A DNA stretch of 64,000 nt, taken from NCBI GenBank assembly GCA_021292105.1, contig CM037873.1, positions 13,245,489 through 13,309,488 of the forward strand, read 5' to 3'. Positions 33,425 to 46,024 of this stretch are shown piece after piece. Position 1 is the first letter of the stretch. Each line of letters begins with the position of its first letter. The notes beneath the pieces were generated by a model. That model ran no database searches, had not been told where the DNA came from, and saw only the letters and a list, made by a program, of their open reading frames with translations. Both the position numbers and the translations under genes were made by a program. This DNA is from Anadara kagoshimensis (taxonomy: Eukaryota; Mollusca; Bivalvia; Arcoida; Arcidae).

Positions 33425-35310
33425 GGTGTGTTCAATAAGGTTTATGTTGTATACACGTGTTCAATAAGTTTTACGTTGCATACACGTGTTCATTGAGTTT
33501 TGCGTTGTATACACGTGTTCAAGAAGTTTTATGTTGTATTCGCGTGTTCAATAAGTTTTACATTGCATACACGTGTACAATAAGTTTTACGTTGTATAAG
33601 CGTGTTCAAGAAGTTTTACGTTGCATGCACGTTTTCAATAAGTTTTACGTTGCATACACGTGTTCAATAAGTTTTACGTTGTATAAGCGTGTTCAATAAG
33701 TTTTACGTTGCATACACGTGTTCAAGAAGTTTTACGTTGTATAAGCGTGTTCAAGAAGTTTTACGTTGCATACACGTGTTCAATAAGTTTTACGTTGCAT
33801 ACACGTGTTCAAGAAGTTTTACGTTGTATAAACGTGTTCAATAAGTTTTACGTTGCATACACGTGTTTAATAAGTTTTACGTTGTATAAGCGTGTTCAAG
33901 CAGTTTTACGTTGTATACACGTGTTCAATAAGTTTATATCTGTTTTATATGTTGAGTATGTACTAGGTTAATATTTTAAATTATACAGAAACTACATACG
34001 GAATCGTGCAAAAACAACGAATTGAGTCCATGAAATGGTCAGAGCAGTTTTTTTGCAGCTAAACACCACTCTGCTTCCGCTGATCATTATGAGTGTTCAG
34101 GGAAGAACGCCAATTTAGATTTATAGATAAACCCCATTAAGGTTGCTATAAAACTAACCGAAATCACAACGCAACAAGGAATTCAAATGCAAACGGAAAT
34201 GAAAACAAACACTGGATATACTGATACCTATAAAACCAGTTTCTGTTAAGGACTTAGGTCATTTTTATTTGGAGTGTAGCAATTGAACTGACGCAAAGAC
34301 TCTCCAATATCATTCAGGAGCTTCCGTGGCGCAAATTGAAGCTAGCGGACTGCGGACCACAATAACAATTACTGCCTATGTGCGATCTCAGTCGACAATA
34401 TACTATATATTTTCTTGCCGAAGATTGCCAGATTTCTCCGGGCACATTGGTTTCCCTAACCATTCCAGATCTGACAGTTAGAATCTTGACTTGGGCGTTA
34501 ATCACCACCATTCTACTATTTCGGATTCATGAACAACTTCAAATTCCGTTACCGTGTGTTCTCTGAGCTTTACGTTGTATACAGGTGTTCAATAAGCTTT
34601 ACGTTTGCACATGTATTCAATAAGCTTTACGTTGTTCCCACGTGTTCTCTAAGCTTTACGTTATATAATCGTGTTAAATAAGTTTTACGTTATATACAAG
34701 TGTCCAATATGCTTTACGTTATATACACGTGTCTAATAACCTTTACGTTATATACACGTGTCCAATAAGCTTTATGTTATATACACGTGTTCAATAATCT
34801 GAACGTTATATACACGTGTCCAATAAGCTTTACGTTATATACACGTGTTCAATAAGCTTTACGTTGTATCCACGTGTTCTCTAAGCTTAACTTATATACA
34901 CGTGTCCAATAAGCTTTACGTTATATACACGTGTTCAATAAGCTTTACGTTATATACTCGTGTTCAATAAGCTTTACGCTTGTACACAAAATATGTTCAC
35001 TCAGCTTTACGTTGTATACAGGTGTTCAATAAGCTTTACGCTTGTACACAAAATATGTTCACTCAGCTTTACATTGTATACAGGTGTTCAATAAGCTTTA
35101 CGTTTGTACATGTATTCAATAAGCTTTACATTGTATAGACGTATTCAATAAGCTTAACGCTATACACACCTGTACAATAAGCTTTACGTTGTACCCACGT
35201 GTTCTCTAAGCCTTGCGTTATATACACGTGTTTAATAAGCTTTACGTTGTATGTACACGTGTTCAATACGCTTCGCGTTCTACGCAAAATGTGTTCAATC
35301 AACTTTACCT
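33425..35310. repeat. 29-bp CACGTG satellite blocks, right arm
   Basis: Array 2 (33,425-33,950, AAGTTTTACGTTG-type units) and array 1 (34,553-35,310, AAGCTTTACGTTATATACAC-type units) are separated by the segment of about 600 bases at 33,951-34,552. They are the inverted partner of 10,505-13,062. Array 2 is uninterrupted here, which shows where the left LINE inserted. Confidence 0.85.
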
Positions 35311-36485
35311 TGTTAACACTTCTTCAGTTTTTCAGAAACTACTTACAGAATCGTGTAAAAACAATGACTTGAGTCAATGAAATCGTCAAAGAGCAGTATC
35401 TTGCAGCCAAACACCGCTCTGCTTACGCTGATCATTATCAGTGTTCAGAGAAGAGCGAAAATTTAGGTTTATAGCTAAAACCCATTTAGCTATTTTTAAA
35501 AACCAATTGAAAACGCAATGTAACCAGGAATTCAAATGGAAATAAAAACAAACACTTGATATACGAATACCTATAAAACTAGTTTCTGTTAAGGACTAAG
35601 ACTAAAGTCATTTGGTATTTGGAGTGTCGCAATCGTACTGATGCAAAGAGTTTCCAATTCAGGATCTTCCGTGACGCAAGTTGTCTGAAGTATGTTGGCC
35701 TCAGTGACTTTCACTGCCTAAGTTTCAATCCCAGTCGGTATTTACTTGAAAGTTTGACTCTTTGCTTGCCGAAGATTGCCAGATTTCGCCGGGCACATTG
35801 GTTTCCCTAACCATTCCAGATCTGGCAGTCAGAATCTTGACTTGGGCATAAATCACCACCATTCTACTATTTCTGATTTATGAACAACTTCAAATTCCGT
35901 TACCGTCCTCAATAATTATGTGTACAGGCCTATCAAAATTTAACAATGACCTAACGAAAAAGAGTCAAAGTTTGACTGTTGCTTGGTCGAATAATGGATA
36001 ACTAGTGGTCAGATAACGACTGAAAGAAATACTAGCAGATGCTGAAATGCTGCTGATAGTAATCGTTAATTTATTGTTTAGCTTTTGACAGGCCTGTACC
36101 GTCATTGCGAAGAGAAATACAGAGTGGCCACGGTTTTGTCTTGGTTAAATTCAAACTTAACCTGTATCGTGTAAACTGCTATAAAATAATTCTACAAAAA
36201 GATGATATATCAAATATAAAATTTATTTTCTCCTGAATAGTGAACTAAAAATCATGATATATACATGTAAACAATATTACAACTTTCAGACGCACGCACG
36301 GACATGTAAAAACATTCATTCTCTCTATCGTACATATTAAAAATAATAATTATAAAAATTATACAATGTATATCATAACATATAAACCATAAACCGTTTG
36401 TACATTCAGAATAATTATTGTAAAAAAGAGATACATGTACATTTTTCTGACATAAAAAAGTTTAATGTTAAAATCCATGACATGT
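35311..36485. other. Right-arm segment flanking the satellites
   Basis: The part at 35,311-35,930 is the second copy of the 600-base segment at 33,951-34,552 (shared TGATCATTATCAGTGTTCAG). The rest mirrors 9,300-9,865. No gene. Confidence 0.5.
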
Positions 36486-36489
36486 TGAT

Positions 36490-37085
36490 ATATAGACAGT
36501 ATAGGGTTAACGATGCAGGCCCGAGTTTAACAATCTTTTGTTAACGATGCAGGTCCCAGTTTAACAATCTTTTGTTAACGATGCAGGCCCCAGTTTAACA
36601 ATCTTTTGTTAACGATGCAGGCCCCAGTTTAACAATCATTTCTTAACGATGCAGGTCCCAGTTTAACAATCATTTCTTAACGATGCAGGCCCAGTTTAAC
36701 AATCATTTCTTAACGATGCAGGCCCCAGTTTAACAATCATTTCTTAACGATGCAGGCCCCAGTTTAACTATCATTTTTTAACGATGCAGGCCCCAGTTTA
36801 ACAATCATTTCTTAACGATGCAGGCCCCATTTTAACTATCATTTCTTAACGATGCAGGCCCCAGTTTAACTATCATTTCTTAATTAACATTTTCCTTAAC
36901 TTCTGACACATTTGAAATTTTAATAATTTTTTTAATTATTAGAGTATTAAGAAAATTAAGGGGGTTATTTTGAAGATTACTTCTAGTTTATATTTGGATT
37001 TAGTTCTGACAAAAATATTCTTTCATAGGACTAAAAAGATTGCCAATTCTATTAATTACTAAATTTAAGGTCAGAAAATCTTAGG
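36490..37085. mobile_element. MITE 2 with 34-bp minisatellite, right copy
   Basis: About 11 units of the 34-bp repeat (TTAACGATGCAGGCCCCAGT core) run from 36,490 to 36,890, followed by the MITE body to about 37,090. The left copy has about 21 units. Unit variants also differ: GGCCCCAG dominates here, GGGACC on the left. Confidence 0.8.
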
Positions 37086-37110
37086 GTGAAACTTGAGCCA
37101 GGTTATGAAG

Positions 37111-37290
37111 TAGTCAAAACTGCCTTAAAGATCACTTCTATATGAGGACTTACTGCTTATTAAGGCCAGTAGAATTGTACACCAATTGTTCTTTATTATA
37201 TTATTTGAACATATATATAAAGGCCACTTGCCCATAAAGGTCACTTTTACTGGTTCTCTTGGGTGGCCTTTACAGACAGGTTTGACTGTA
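37111..37290. mobile_element. MITE 1 copy, right arm
   Basis: Inverted partner of 8,156-8,336, ending in GGCCTTTACAGACAGGTTTG. Confidence 0.7.
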
Positions 37291-37634
37291 TAGAAAAATA
37301 TGGATCTAACGATGTAGATTATTCACAAAAAATGATGAGAATTGTAATTTGTAGCTATGTCATATACCATTTTTTTTTAAAATTTATTTTATGATTAAAT
37401 TTAAAAAATGGAATATGACAACTAAAATGATACTGATGTGTCATTCATTGAACATAAAATTATCTTTGACAAAATGTATCGAAAGCTTTATGGATCACTG
37501 GAGAAATTCGATCAAGTGAAGATATGAGCGTTTATATATACATGTATACTACGTTTATAAGTGGTCATATCCTTTAATACTGGCCATATCATTACACTTT
37601 TAAAATCTTCACAAAAATAAAAGGTTGAAAACAT
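37291..37634. other. Non-coding right-arm stretch
   Basis: Mirrors 7,800-8,155. Ends in the LINE target site. Confidence 0.4.
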
Positions 37635-38846
37635 TTTTTTTTTTTTTGTAATGTATATTTTTTTGACATAGAACAATCACAATCAATATTGTTATTTAAC
37701 ACAAAATACAAAAACAATAGAAATATCAACATAGCCAATAATGCAGAAATAAATAATACAAATATAAACGAATAATATTTATTCTAAAATGAAATTTAAT
37801 ATTAAACTTTTTTGTAATAATTGTAGTATAATTGTCATTGCTACCTCTGACTTATTTATAAAGCAATACATTCAAAAGTAGCACATTTAAGTGTATTATT
37901 TTATAAAAATTCAAAAGTAGCACGTGACATAATTGATGCTGACAGAGGACAGGGGTGATGTAAAAAAACAAAAAACAAACTAGAACAGCTGTCCAAAAGG
38001 TCTCCAAAATTGTTCAAACTCCTCGATTTCATTTGTTTCAATTGCTATATGGTTCTGGGTGATAAAATGAGCTTGATAGTATGAAATAAATTCTTGAACA
38101 TTGAGTGTTTTTCCTTTAACTTTCGTTCTAAAATATAATTTCTAATTAAATATAAAACAATTTATAGGTTTTGTTTCCTTGTTAAAATTCAAAATTCCAA
38201 ATATAGCTTCTTTTCCATTGATGTATAGGTCTATTTGACATTTTGCTTTTATTAATTTTGTTAATTTCATCCAAAAATCGTTTACAATTTGGCATTCCCA
38301 GAATAAATGAGTAGTTGTTTCACAAAATATTTTACAGAAGGTACATTTGTCATCTAATCTTATTTGTAACTTTTCAAATAATTGTTTGTGGCGAGTAATT
38401 TATTGTTTATTCTGTATTGAAACCATTGTAAATACGTGTTTTTTGTTGTATAAAAAGGGAGACAATTAGTATTATTCCATTCTTTTTCGTCAAATAAAAA
38501 TTCACTTGTCCATTTTAATTCTTCTGTTTTACATCTTTTAGATTTGAGAAATACACTATACATATCTTTGCTACCTTTTTCTGATTTTTTAATAATTTCA
38601 AAGACATGTGGAATAAATGGTCGTATTAGTTTATTATTTTGCTTTTGAAATTTTCTTGAATTTGATTTTACTTTATTTATTACTCCTAAATATTCTAAAA
38701 AATTAGATTTTAAATGATGCGTTTTTTGTAATTCCTCAAAAGTATAAAACTCATCACTATTCTTCATTAGATCGCTTATAAATATAACGCCTTGTTGTAT
38801 CCAGTGTTTTGAAGGTACTATTTTCTTGTCAATTGTAAACTCAGAA
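37635..38846 (-). mobile_element. 5'-truncated LINE 3' end, right arm only
   Basis: The minus strand from about 38,846 encodes a C-terminal reverse-transcriptase flank (THLQWFQYRINNKLL-like, about 38,420). After one frameshift it encodes CTFCKIFCETTTHLFWEC, the same zinc-knuckle as in the left-arm LINE. A T-run at 37,635-37,648 complements the poly-A tail. The 14-base duplication AAGGTTGAAAACAT flanks it at 37,621-37,634 and 38,847-38,860, and the left arm has the single uninterrupted site near 7,805-7,820. Part of the open frame read to 38,860 therefore lies outside the LINE. Confidence 0.88.
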
Positions 38847-39243
38847 AAGGTTGAAAACATGATTAAACATCATTCTGCTAAAGTTGTTTTTATATTGACA
38901 AATTATTTTACCCATATTTACATAATTTTTCTCCAAAATTTATTTCAAACAAATCCTAGAAAATTGTTTATCAACTGTTTTTACAATATCAACTCCATAA
39001 ATAACATATCACTACAAAACTTATAAAATGTTAGTTGATCATGAAAAACAAGCATTATCATTGTTAACACCAAACAAAACTCAGAACTGATCGCCTGGAT
39101 GTATGTGATAATATCTAGACTTCGAAAGTAAAACACACTTTTCACTCAACTTTGGGTAGACAGCAAACTTTACTCTGCCCTTGTCCGTTACCAAATTTAC
39201 AAGTGTCATCATCTTGAGAAATTAAACCTTACCAATTTGACAT

Positions 39244-39244
<1 letters not shown>

Positions 39245-39313
<69 letters not shown>

Positions 39314-39365
39314 TTATTTATTTATTTCAAACCCACCTTTGGGGTTGTGTGAGTAAGAGTAACTG

Positions 39366-39400
<35 letters not shown>
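39245..39400. repeat. TA, TTTA and poly-C simple repeats
   Basis: (TA)n to 39,310, then TTTA units, then a run of about 28-30 C near 39,367-39,397. The left partner (7,360-7,435) has only short versions, so these expanded on the right or are inflated by sequencing error. Confidence 0.9.
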
Positions 39401-39402
<2 letters not shown>

Positions 39403-39965
39403 TCTATTTACATGTGACTGTTGTCATATACCATTTTTTCGGAATGTATTGAAGGATAAAAGTTAAAAGGAAATTGTATATGACACTAAACAATACCCGT
39501 TTTTTTCTATCAAAGCCATGAAGTTGTTTGTGGATTTAAAAAAGCAAAACTTGTTTTGGCAAAACGTTTATTGTTTATTTTTAGAAACAAATACATCTGA
39601 ATTTTTTTATCCATTGCCATGTGAATGATAAAACTGAAAAGGGAATTGTATATGACACTAAATAACACCGGTTTTTTTTATCAAAGCCATGAAGTTGTTT
39701 TTTTTGTGTTTGTTTTTTTTAACTTGTTTTGGCAAAACACTGTAATTGTTTATTTTCAGAAACAAATGCATCTGATGTCCTTCATCTATTGTCATGGGCT
39801 AAGTTTAAATTTTTATGAAATAATGTAATCAAAAAAAAAAAAAACAAAACAAAAAAAAAAAAAAAAAAAACATTATTTTAAGTATAAAATGAACTGAAAA
39901 GGACAATATTACCTTAAAATAAGTAGAAAAAACAAATTATCGTGATCAAGTGTGTGCGTGTGTGC

Positions 39966-40025
<60 letters not shown>
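39401..40025. other. Non-coding right arm with A-run and GT/GA microsatellite
   Basis: Two diverged copies of the 200-base segment seen at 6,965-7,320, an A-rich run at 39,829-39,870 and (GT)n(GA)n at 39,952-40,024. Confidence 0.5.
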
Positions 40026-40029
<4 letters not shown>

Positions 40030-40370
40030 TGCTTCTTAAAAAGAGCCAATGCAAAAATCAAACATATCATTATAAGAGTAACATTTGCCATGACAGAATT
40101 TCCTGCACCGATCCCAGAGGAACTTAAACAGCGTGAACCTTTAAAATTAAGAAAACTCACTGAAGTAAGTAAGGAAACAACCTGGTCAAAAACAACCCTG
40201 TCTTCCGCTATTGTGGTGTGGTCTTCACAAATCAATGGTTCTGTTGGTTCGGCTAAGATACAGTCTCTAACTTTAGATTTCAGTGGGATCGCTGAAACAA
40301 ATAATTACTTTCTTTAATGCAAACTCATTAGAGAATAAAAATGTCACTATTTTAAGAATTATTGAGATTC

Positions 40371-40438
<68 letters not shown>

Positions 40439-41661
40439 TCCCAGATCTGTGGTAGGTTACATGTAGTTGTCAGCACTTTACCATGTTTGAAATATCCAGA
40501 TTTTTTAGCTCCATCACCCTCTTAGTGAGGACAAAACCAACAAACCAACAATATGAAGACAAAACTTTCCACACATGTAGTTGTCCCCACTTTATCTTGT
40601 TTAAAACATCCAGAGAGCGAGAGAGAGAGAGAGTGTTTTAATACTTACTGACTAGGAGTAAGTTGACATTAATGACACCGTTGTAATACGCGCACCTGTT
40701 GATCTTTGTGGAGCCAAGTGCTGGGGATGGACATGTGATGGTTTCAATATCTGACCCAATCCCCTGGGCACAGTTATGCTGACGTAACCCTGGTATTTGA
40801 TTTATAAGCTGTAGAATTGAATCTACAGCTGGACGTATGAGAGAAGGAACGTTGGATGTATCCACTTCTATATCTCTGCATTTTGGACAATCTAAACCTG
40901 CAAAATGGAAGTCAAAATTAAAGTCAGTACGTGTGTTTGAATCATACAATTATAATATGTCAGTCAGGTAAATCAGCCGAATGTGGGAATCGAACCCGGG
41001 GACTCGCCTATTTGTAAAGCATAACACAACATACCGGATAGATCTTTGAAGAGTCGATCCGGTTTCACTTCCAGGATTAAGAGTTAAGCTTTATGAAACA
41101 ATATGTGTATATAAAATCATTAGACGGAAGTCGAGGGTTTTCTGTCATGCTATTTTTATTTAGGGTTCATGAATGATATGACAACTATTGACAGTTTAAA
41201 AATTACTTTAACATCAAAAGAAAAAATCGTCAACTATACAAATCAAAACGTATAACAGTTTCAGTTTAGGCTCGTCAACCATTTATAATAATGTACTAAT
41301 ATTATACGAATCACTGAACATGACGAGTATGTAATGGCGGACTCGATTTTTTAGTGTTTGAAAAAATACACTGACAAAATGTGTGTAAAATAACTGCAGA
41401 ATTACGATGGAAAATACATGTTTAAAGTAAGAATTACGATCGAGGTCATACATACATTTATATGTATATATAAATATCATACGGAAGTTTTTGGTTGGTT
41501 GATACTCAAGTGGGAAAGTTAATCTCTAAATATAGCTACCGTATTTCGTTGTTAGATCAAATCATAATGTATAGTAATATTATACACAAACCTTGAGTTG
41601 TCCGTGTTATTTGTAGTAAAACTACCACTGAAAAAATAACAGATAAACCCGTCGACTTCAT
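40026..41661 (-). CDS. Small secreted or membrane-anchored cysteine-containing protein, intact
   Basis: Three-exon gene, 194 residues. Exon 1 (41,661-41,592) encodes a signal peptide starting MKSTGLSVIFSVVVLL. Exon 2 (40,897-40,649) starts with GLDCPKC and holds IPGLRQHNC and NRCAYYNG. Exon 3 (40,291-40,026) holds RDCILAE, LICEDH and SRCLSSSG, and ends in a hydrophobic tail of about 20 residues with KKQ at the C terminus. All introns are phase 1 with GT-AG ends. Eight cysteines in the mature region suggest disulfides; the tail suggests GPI anchoring or a single membrane segment. I do not recognise the family. Paralogous exons lie at 15,646-16,974, 21,566-21,816 and 6,545-6,830. Function unknown. 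Confidence 0.7.
40370..40436. repeat. TA then GA microsatellite in intron 2 of the small secreted-protein gene
   Basis: (TA)n followed by (GA)n. A further GA run is at 40,615-40,634. Confidence 0.9.
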
Positions 41662-41780
41662 CCTGTAAATTCTCGATCAGTAGACGGTGGTAAAGCCTTC
41701 TGCATTGGTCCGTAACACACAAATAAATGGACGTGGTTCAAGTGGTACGGATGTACACATGTGACTCAGAATGATACACA

Positions 41781-41787
41781 TTTTATA
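41781..41787 (-). promoter_or_regulatory. TATA box of the small secreted-protein gene
   Basis: TATAAAA on the minus strand lies 120 bases before the ATG at 41,661, giving a 5' UTR of roughly 90 bases if transcription starts about 30 bases downstream. Confidence 0.45.
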
Positions 41788-42420
41788 AAAAGGATGTTCC
41801 ACTGAAGGAGGGGATTGACCTGATTTATAGGGCCTTAACACTTATTATATTATATTATATTATATTATATTATATTATATTATATTATATTATATTATAT
41901 TATATTATTATATTATATTATATTATAAACAATTTTTAGCATATTCTTTAAGTGGGTAAAACAAATAAAACGAGTACTAATGTAATGATGGATGCATTAC
42001 AAATAAGGCGCCCAAAATTTTAAACTTGTAATATTCTTTCATTTTGAGATTTAATTTTATATATAGAAGTAGTACATGAATCCAATTGGTTGAAATTCAA
42101 ACAATAGGCAAAGTTGATTGACATCACCTATACCCAATATCACAACCTGTTGTTTTGATGAGCTAATGATGTGTTGATTTTAAATTAATCCAAGCATTTA
42201 CCCATGTAATGTCATATTGATAACTAAATGCAGCTACTCTATTGAATTGAATAATAAATCATGCCCCAGGGATAACTGACCATTAGTGTTGCTTATAAAA
42301 AATATTTAACTTGAGAGCTTTTGGATATGGATCAGTGATTACTTAAGTATCCTTGACAATGAAAATTCACGCTTATTGTTTTAATTCTTAAACAAAATGA
42401 TAGCAACCAGCCCATGAGGA
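41788..42420. other. Intergenic, with TATTA pentanucleotide repeat
   Basis: (TATTA)n runs from 41,845 to 41,927. The rest is AT-rich without a gene. Confidence 0.7.
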
Positions 42421-42424
42421 AAAC

Positions 42425-42765
42425 TATAGTTTGAGGGTGGGGATCTCAAAGTTAGTACCTAAAACTATCTGTCCCCACCCTCCTATTGGAATGACCATTT
42501 GGGTTTACTTTAGTATCACTATTCAACTTTTAAAATAGAACCGGAAAATATATAGTTTTAGGGTGGGGATATCAACCATTTAAAAGTTAGTACCAAGTCC
42601 CGCCTGTCCCCACCCTCCATCAGGAATGACCCCTTGAGATTTGCTTTAGTATCATTCTATTCAACTTTTCATGTAGAACCAGAAAATATATAGTTTATGG
42701 GTTGGGATCTCAATCGTTTAAAAGTTAGCACACTGCCCCGCCCATCCTTACCCCTCCCGATACCC
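42425..42765. repeat. Three-copy tandem repeat, unit about 126-137 bp
   Basis: Each unit has TATAGTTTTAGGGTGGGGAT, a GTTAGTACC segment, CTGTCCCCACCCTCC and a TTTAGTATCA segment. GGGTGGGG and CCCCACCC within one unit can pair as a hairpin. Confidence 0.75.
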
Positions 42766-42869
42766 CCCGGGAAAATATTGTAATACAGACTTGTACATCT
42801 TGAGACACTAATCATGAAAATATATGGTTTTATAGTACAAAACAAAGTATAAATGGCAAAATTGACAAT

Positions 42870-43130
42870 TATTGTTTTTAAGACCCCGCCCTCCTGCCCC
42901 TCCCCTAATAACCCCATGGGCATTTTGGCTCGGCCTCTGGGGAAGGAGATGGGTATCAACCTTCATGTGAAGTTTGGTTAAGATTGGACCAACGGTCTTT
43001 GAGAAATTGGTTGGACAAGTTCATGGCCGGAAGAAGAAGAAGAGGAAGAATAATAACAATAATAATAATAATGATAAGAAACGGTGCAAAAACAATAAGT
43101 CGCCAAACTTTGTTTGGGCGCCTTAATAAA
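42870..43130 (+). repeat. Dispersed GC-rich-headed repeat with GAAGAAGA tail
   Basis: A CCCCGCCCTCCTGCCCCTCC head, a TTTGAGAAATTGGTTGGACA segment, then GAAGAAGAAG and AATAATAA tracts. This is a composition I associate with interspersed repeats of bivalves. No coding capacity. Confidence 0.4.
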
Positions 43131-43274
43131 CAGCACCATTAAGTGTTCCTTTTGTCAGTAGGATTGGCAACATTGCAAGGAATAGAGAGCACATATATAT
43201 ACCAGAGATTTGACTCGTCTCCCTACTTATACCCGGCATTAATAAGTTTGAACTACGGCTAATTGTGTAGGGTT

Positions 43275-43283
43275 AACTTATAA

Positions 43284-43326
<43 letters not shown>

Positions 43327-43327
43327 A
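43275..43327. repeat. AATA tetranucleotide microsatellite
   Basis: A pure (AAAT)n run. Confidence 0.95.
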
Positions 43328-43524
43328 GTAGTAAATAGTAATAGTGTCCAGTCAAATTGATCATGACTTACGGGACACTTATGTGGTATGAATTCATTAC
43401 TGTCTCAGCTAAGACAGAAAAAATCGCTCTGTTCAACATAATTTCTAACAACAGTTCAGACCTGTCGACACTAACGGAATAGAGGGAAATGAACTCAGCA
43501 GCTAAGTGGTCAAGATAAGTAATA

Positions 43525-44795
43525 GTTACTAACCGAGTCAGAGGGGTTCATCAATTTGAAACACCTGGGCACGTGCGTTTAGTGATCCCGAACCGCGAAG
43601 CGGTGAGGGATTACGAGCACGTGCCCAGGTGTTTCAAATTGATGAACCCCGACGACGAGGTTCGTAACTGACTTACACGATCACAATAATACAGTTCAAA
43701 ATAATGTGTACAAATGATTAAAAAATGAAATTAATTGTTTAAAATATTTTAGAGTATAACAATAAAAAATCCATATTGTATAATAAATAAATAAAGGAAT
43801 AAATCAAGACTTTGCCAGGTAAATTAAAGAAAATTCATTCATTAAAAAAATACTATAGCCAGTAACCATTCATATAGCAGTTTAAAAATATTGCAATTGA
43901 TTATTTTATTAAAAATACACGATCAAAATCTAGTATTGTTTTCGAAAAAGAGAATCATGAAGGCAGAAAATCATCAAGCAAAAACTCAATATATGTCTCC
44001 CTTTTAACACCTATCAGTCGTAAGTCCTACTCTGGATAGCAAGCCTGCTTGGCAATGAAGAGGTTGTGAGTTCGAATCCCGACTGAAGGTCCTCTTTTTC
44101 TCTTTTTAAATTTTAGAAATAATGCAATGTCATTTCACGCATGAGCGAAAGTTGAAAAACAAACGCACGGAGTTTTTTAATTCCATACACACTGTTCAAG
44201 ATGTCTGACTACAATTCAGACGAAATATTGAGTCAAACATCAATTTCAAAATGATCAGGTTTTTATTACCCAAAATACATATAAATACATAGAAGACTGT
44301 TACGAAGAACAGGCATTTTCAAAATTTTACAAAAAGCTGTAGATGTACGCCCAATGCTTGATGACGGCGGTCCATCTCAAATAAGTGCTTTCACTTATGG
44401 AAATGGAATAGGTACGTATAAATTTGAATTTGTAAAAGAGTATTTAATATATGTCCTCAATTTTAAGTTGTAGGCTAGCATTATACTTGGCTAAAATGAT
44501 CCCCGTCAACATTTGTTTAATACATCGAGCACGAACATACCGATCCGTGTTCAAATTACAATCCCAAAAGCAAATTTTTGTTATGAGAATTAGACTCAAT
44601 AAATTTTTAATGTCATAATTTTTGTATTTGTTGTTTCATTTTGGATATCTCGATTGTCTATTGTTTACTAGCACGTGCCCAGGTGTTTCAAGTTGAACTA
44701 CCCGGTGGTTCAACTTGAAACACCTGGGCACGTGCTAGTAAACAATAGACAATCGAGTATTCAAGTTAGTTACCGACCCGAAGAAAACAAAAGAG
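43525..44795. mobile_element. Candidate element bounded by two related hairpins
   Basis: The first hairpin (43,555-43,650) has perfect arms around CATCAATTTGAAACACCTGG and GCACGTGC, with a 40-base loop that itself pairs (CCGCGAAGCGG). The second (44,655-44,757) has arms of about 47 bases containing GCACGTGCCCAGGTGTTTCA and an 11-base loop. Both share the GCACGTGCCCAGGTGTTTCA core and AGTTAC-type flanks. Between them, the plus strand from 44,200 reads MSDYNSDEILSQTSISK then a stop, and a later segment RRTGIFKILQKAVDV...GNGIG meets a GGTACGT donor. No transposase was recognised. A non-autonomous remnant is likely. Confidence 0.55.
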
Positions 44796-45190
44796 TTATC
44801 GTGTAAGGTTATAAACATGCTACTAGGAGATAGTTAGCAACTCTCTTAAAGATATATCTTACCAGGGACCAAGATGATCTCAAGATTCGTTCATAATTTG
44901 TTATCTTGGTGTCATTTTTAACACCCATGAGTGCCCAACATTATTTCCATTGAGGCATTGGGGCAATTACTGTCGTAATTTTGACAATTCAATTCAATAT
45001 TTTATTTATGACACTAGCCCACCGAACCAAACACTTAAAAGGGTCTCAATGGGCGACTAGTTGAAAGTGTAGGGTTACAAACGGAACGACAGCGTTTCTC
45101 ACCTTCAAGGTTCGAAACAAACTCAGACAGATCTTACTTTCCGTATGACGTTGACTTTCTATAAGGGACGACGGTTTCCTCCGACCACTT
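44796..45190. other. Intergenic, no gene seen
   Basis: AT-rich and unpaired in this window. Confidence 0.4.
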
Positions 45191-45194
45191 CAGT

Positions 45195-45515
45195 AACTCA
45201 TTTAGTAGAATTCTCGCTCCATTTGTTGGAATCGATGTTGTGGGTTCGAACCTCGGTCGGGGTCTAACCTAGACTTGAAAATGGGTAGTGACTGTTCTTT
45301 CGCCAGGCACTGGGCGTTTAGAAATGAAAATCACGGGAAACCTTCGGATTATATCTTAAAAACTGATGCCCGTGCACGTTAAAGAACCCTGCCTGCTACA
45401 ATGTCCTGAACGCACTTCAATTATCAAAATTTCTGTCACTATAGCTGGCGATGTCTCGATATCAGTGACATATTCTTGACTGGGGCATTAATCTTATACG
45501 ACAAACTAACCAACC
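45195..45515 (+). mobile_element. tRNA-derived SINE, type B, upstream of the HSPA12-like gene
   Basis: The head has TAACTCATTTAGTAGAATTC and the B-box GTGGGTTCGAACCTCGG. The body has TGTTCTTTCGCCAGGCACTG and the tail GATGTCTCGATATCAGTGAC then TTGACTGGGGCATTAATC. It lies about 0.5 kb before the predicted promoter of the HSPA12-like gene. Confidence 0.75.
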
Positions 45516-46024
45516 GGATTCCTCCATCATCCTAGAACCGAGTGTAAAGGTCTTGAATTTGTTTTAAAAATATTCCAAAAAAAATATTCAGTAAAATTTT
45601 GTCATATGAACACGATCGAGCTAATCATGTTTATAAATTAAAAAGGAGACCTACTTAATTTAAAAAAGTGGTATATATGACGCTAATATTTGACAAAAGC
45701 GAAAATGATTTAATACACGTTTTTGGATTATGATGTCATATCCTATTTATAGTTTATTGATGTCTGAAAGTGACGGGGAATCCCCATACTGTACCTGTGT
45801 GCAATTACGAGTCTATTTTAGGTCGCACCTTATTTCAGCAATATTAAGACGCAACATTCTTTTATTATATTATCCGTGGTGTATATTAACAAATTTTTGA
45901 TAGAATCAAAACACAAAATGATAACATGTTTAATATCAGAAGTCGCCATCGTGCTGAATAATGCGATTATTTCGTGACCTTAACATGACCTTATGTTACC
46001 TGCGTAGTAATCACGAGTTTGTTC

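Noticed and set aside
44030-44095. Possible tRNA gene with GAGTTCGAATCCC
   Set aside because: Only the T-arm-like part is convincing; the A-box and acceptor stem are poor. Similar B-box-only matches at 40,990-41,030 and 27,612-27,690 were rejected for the same reason.
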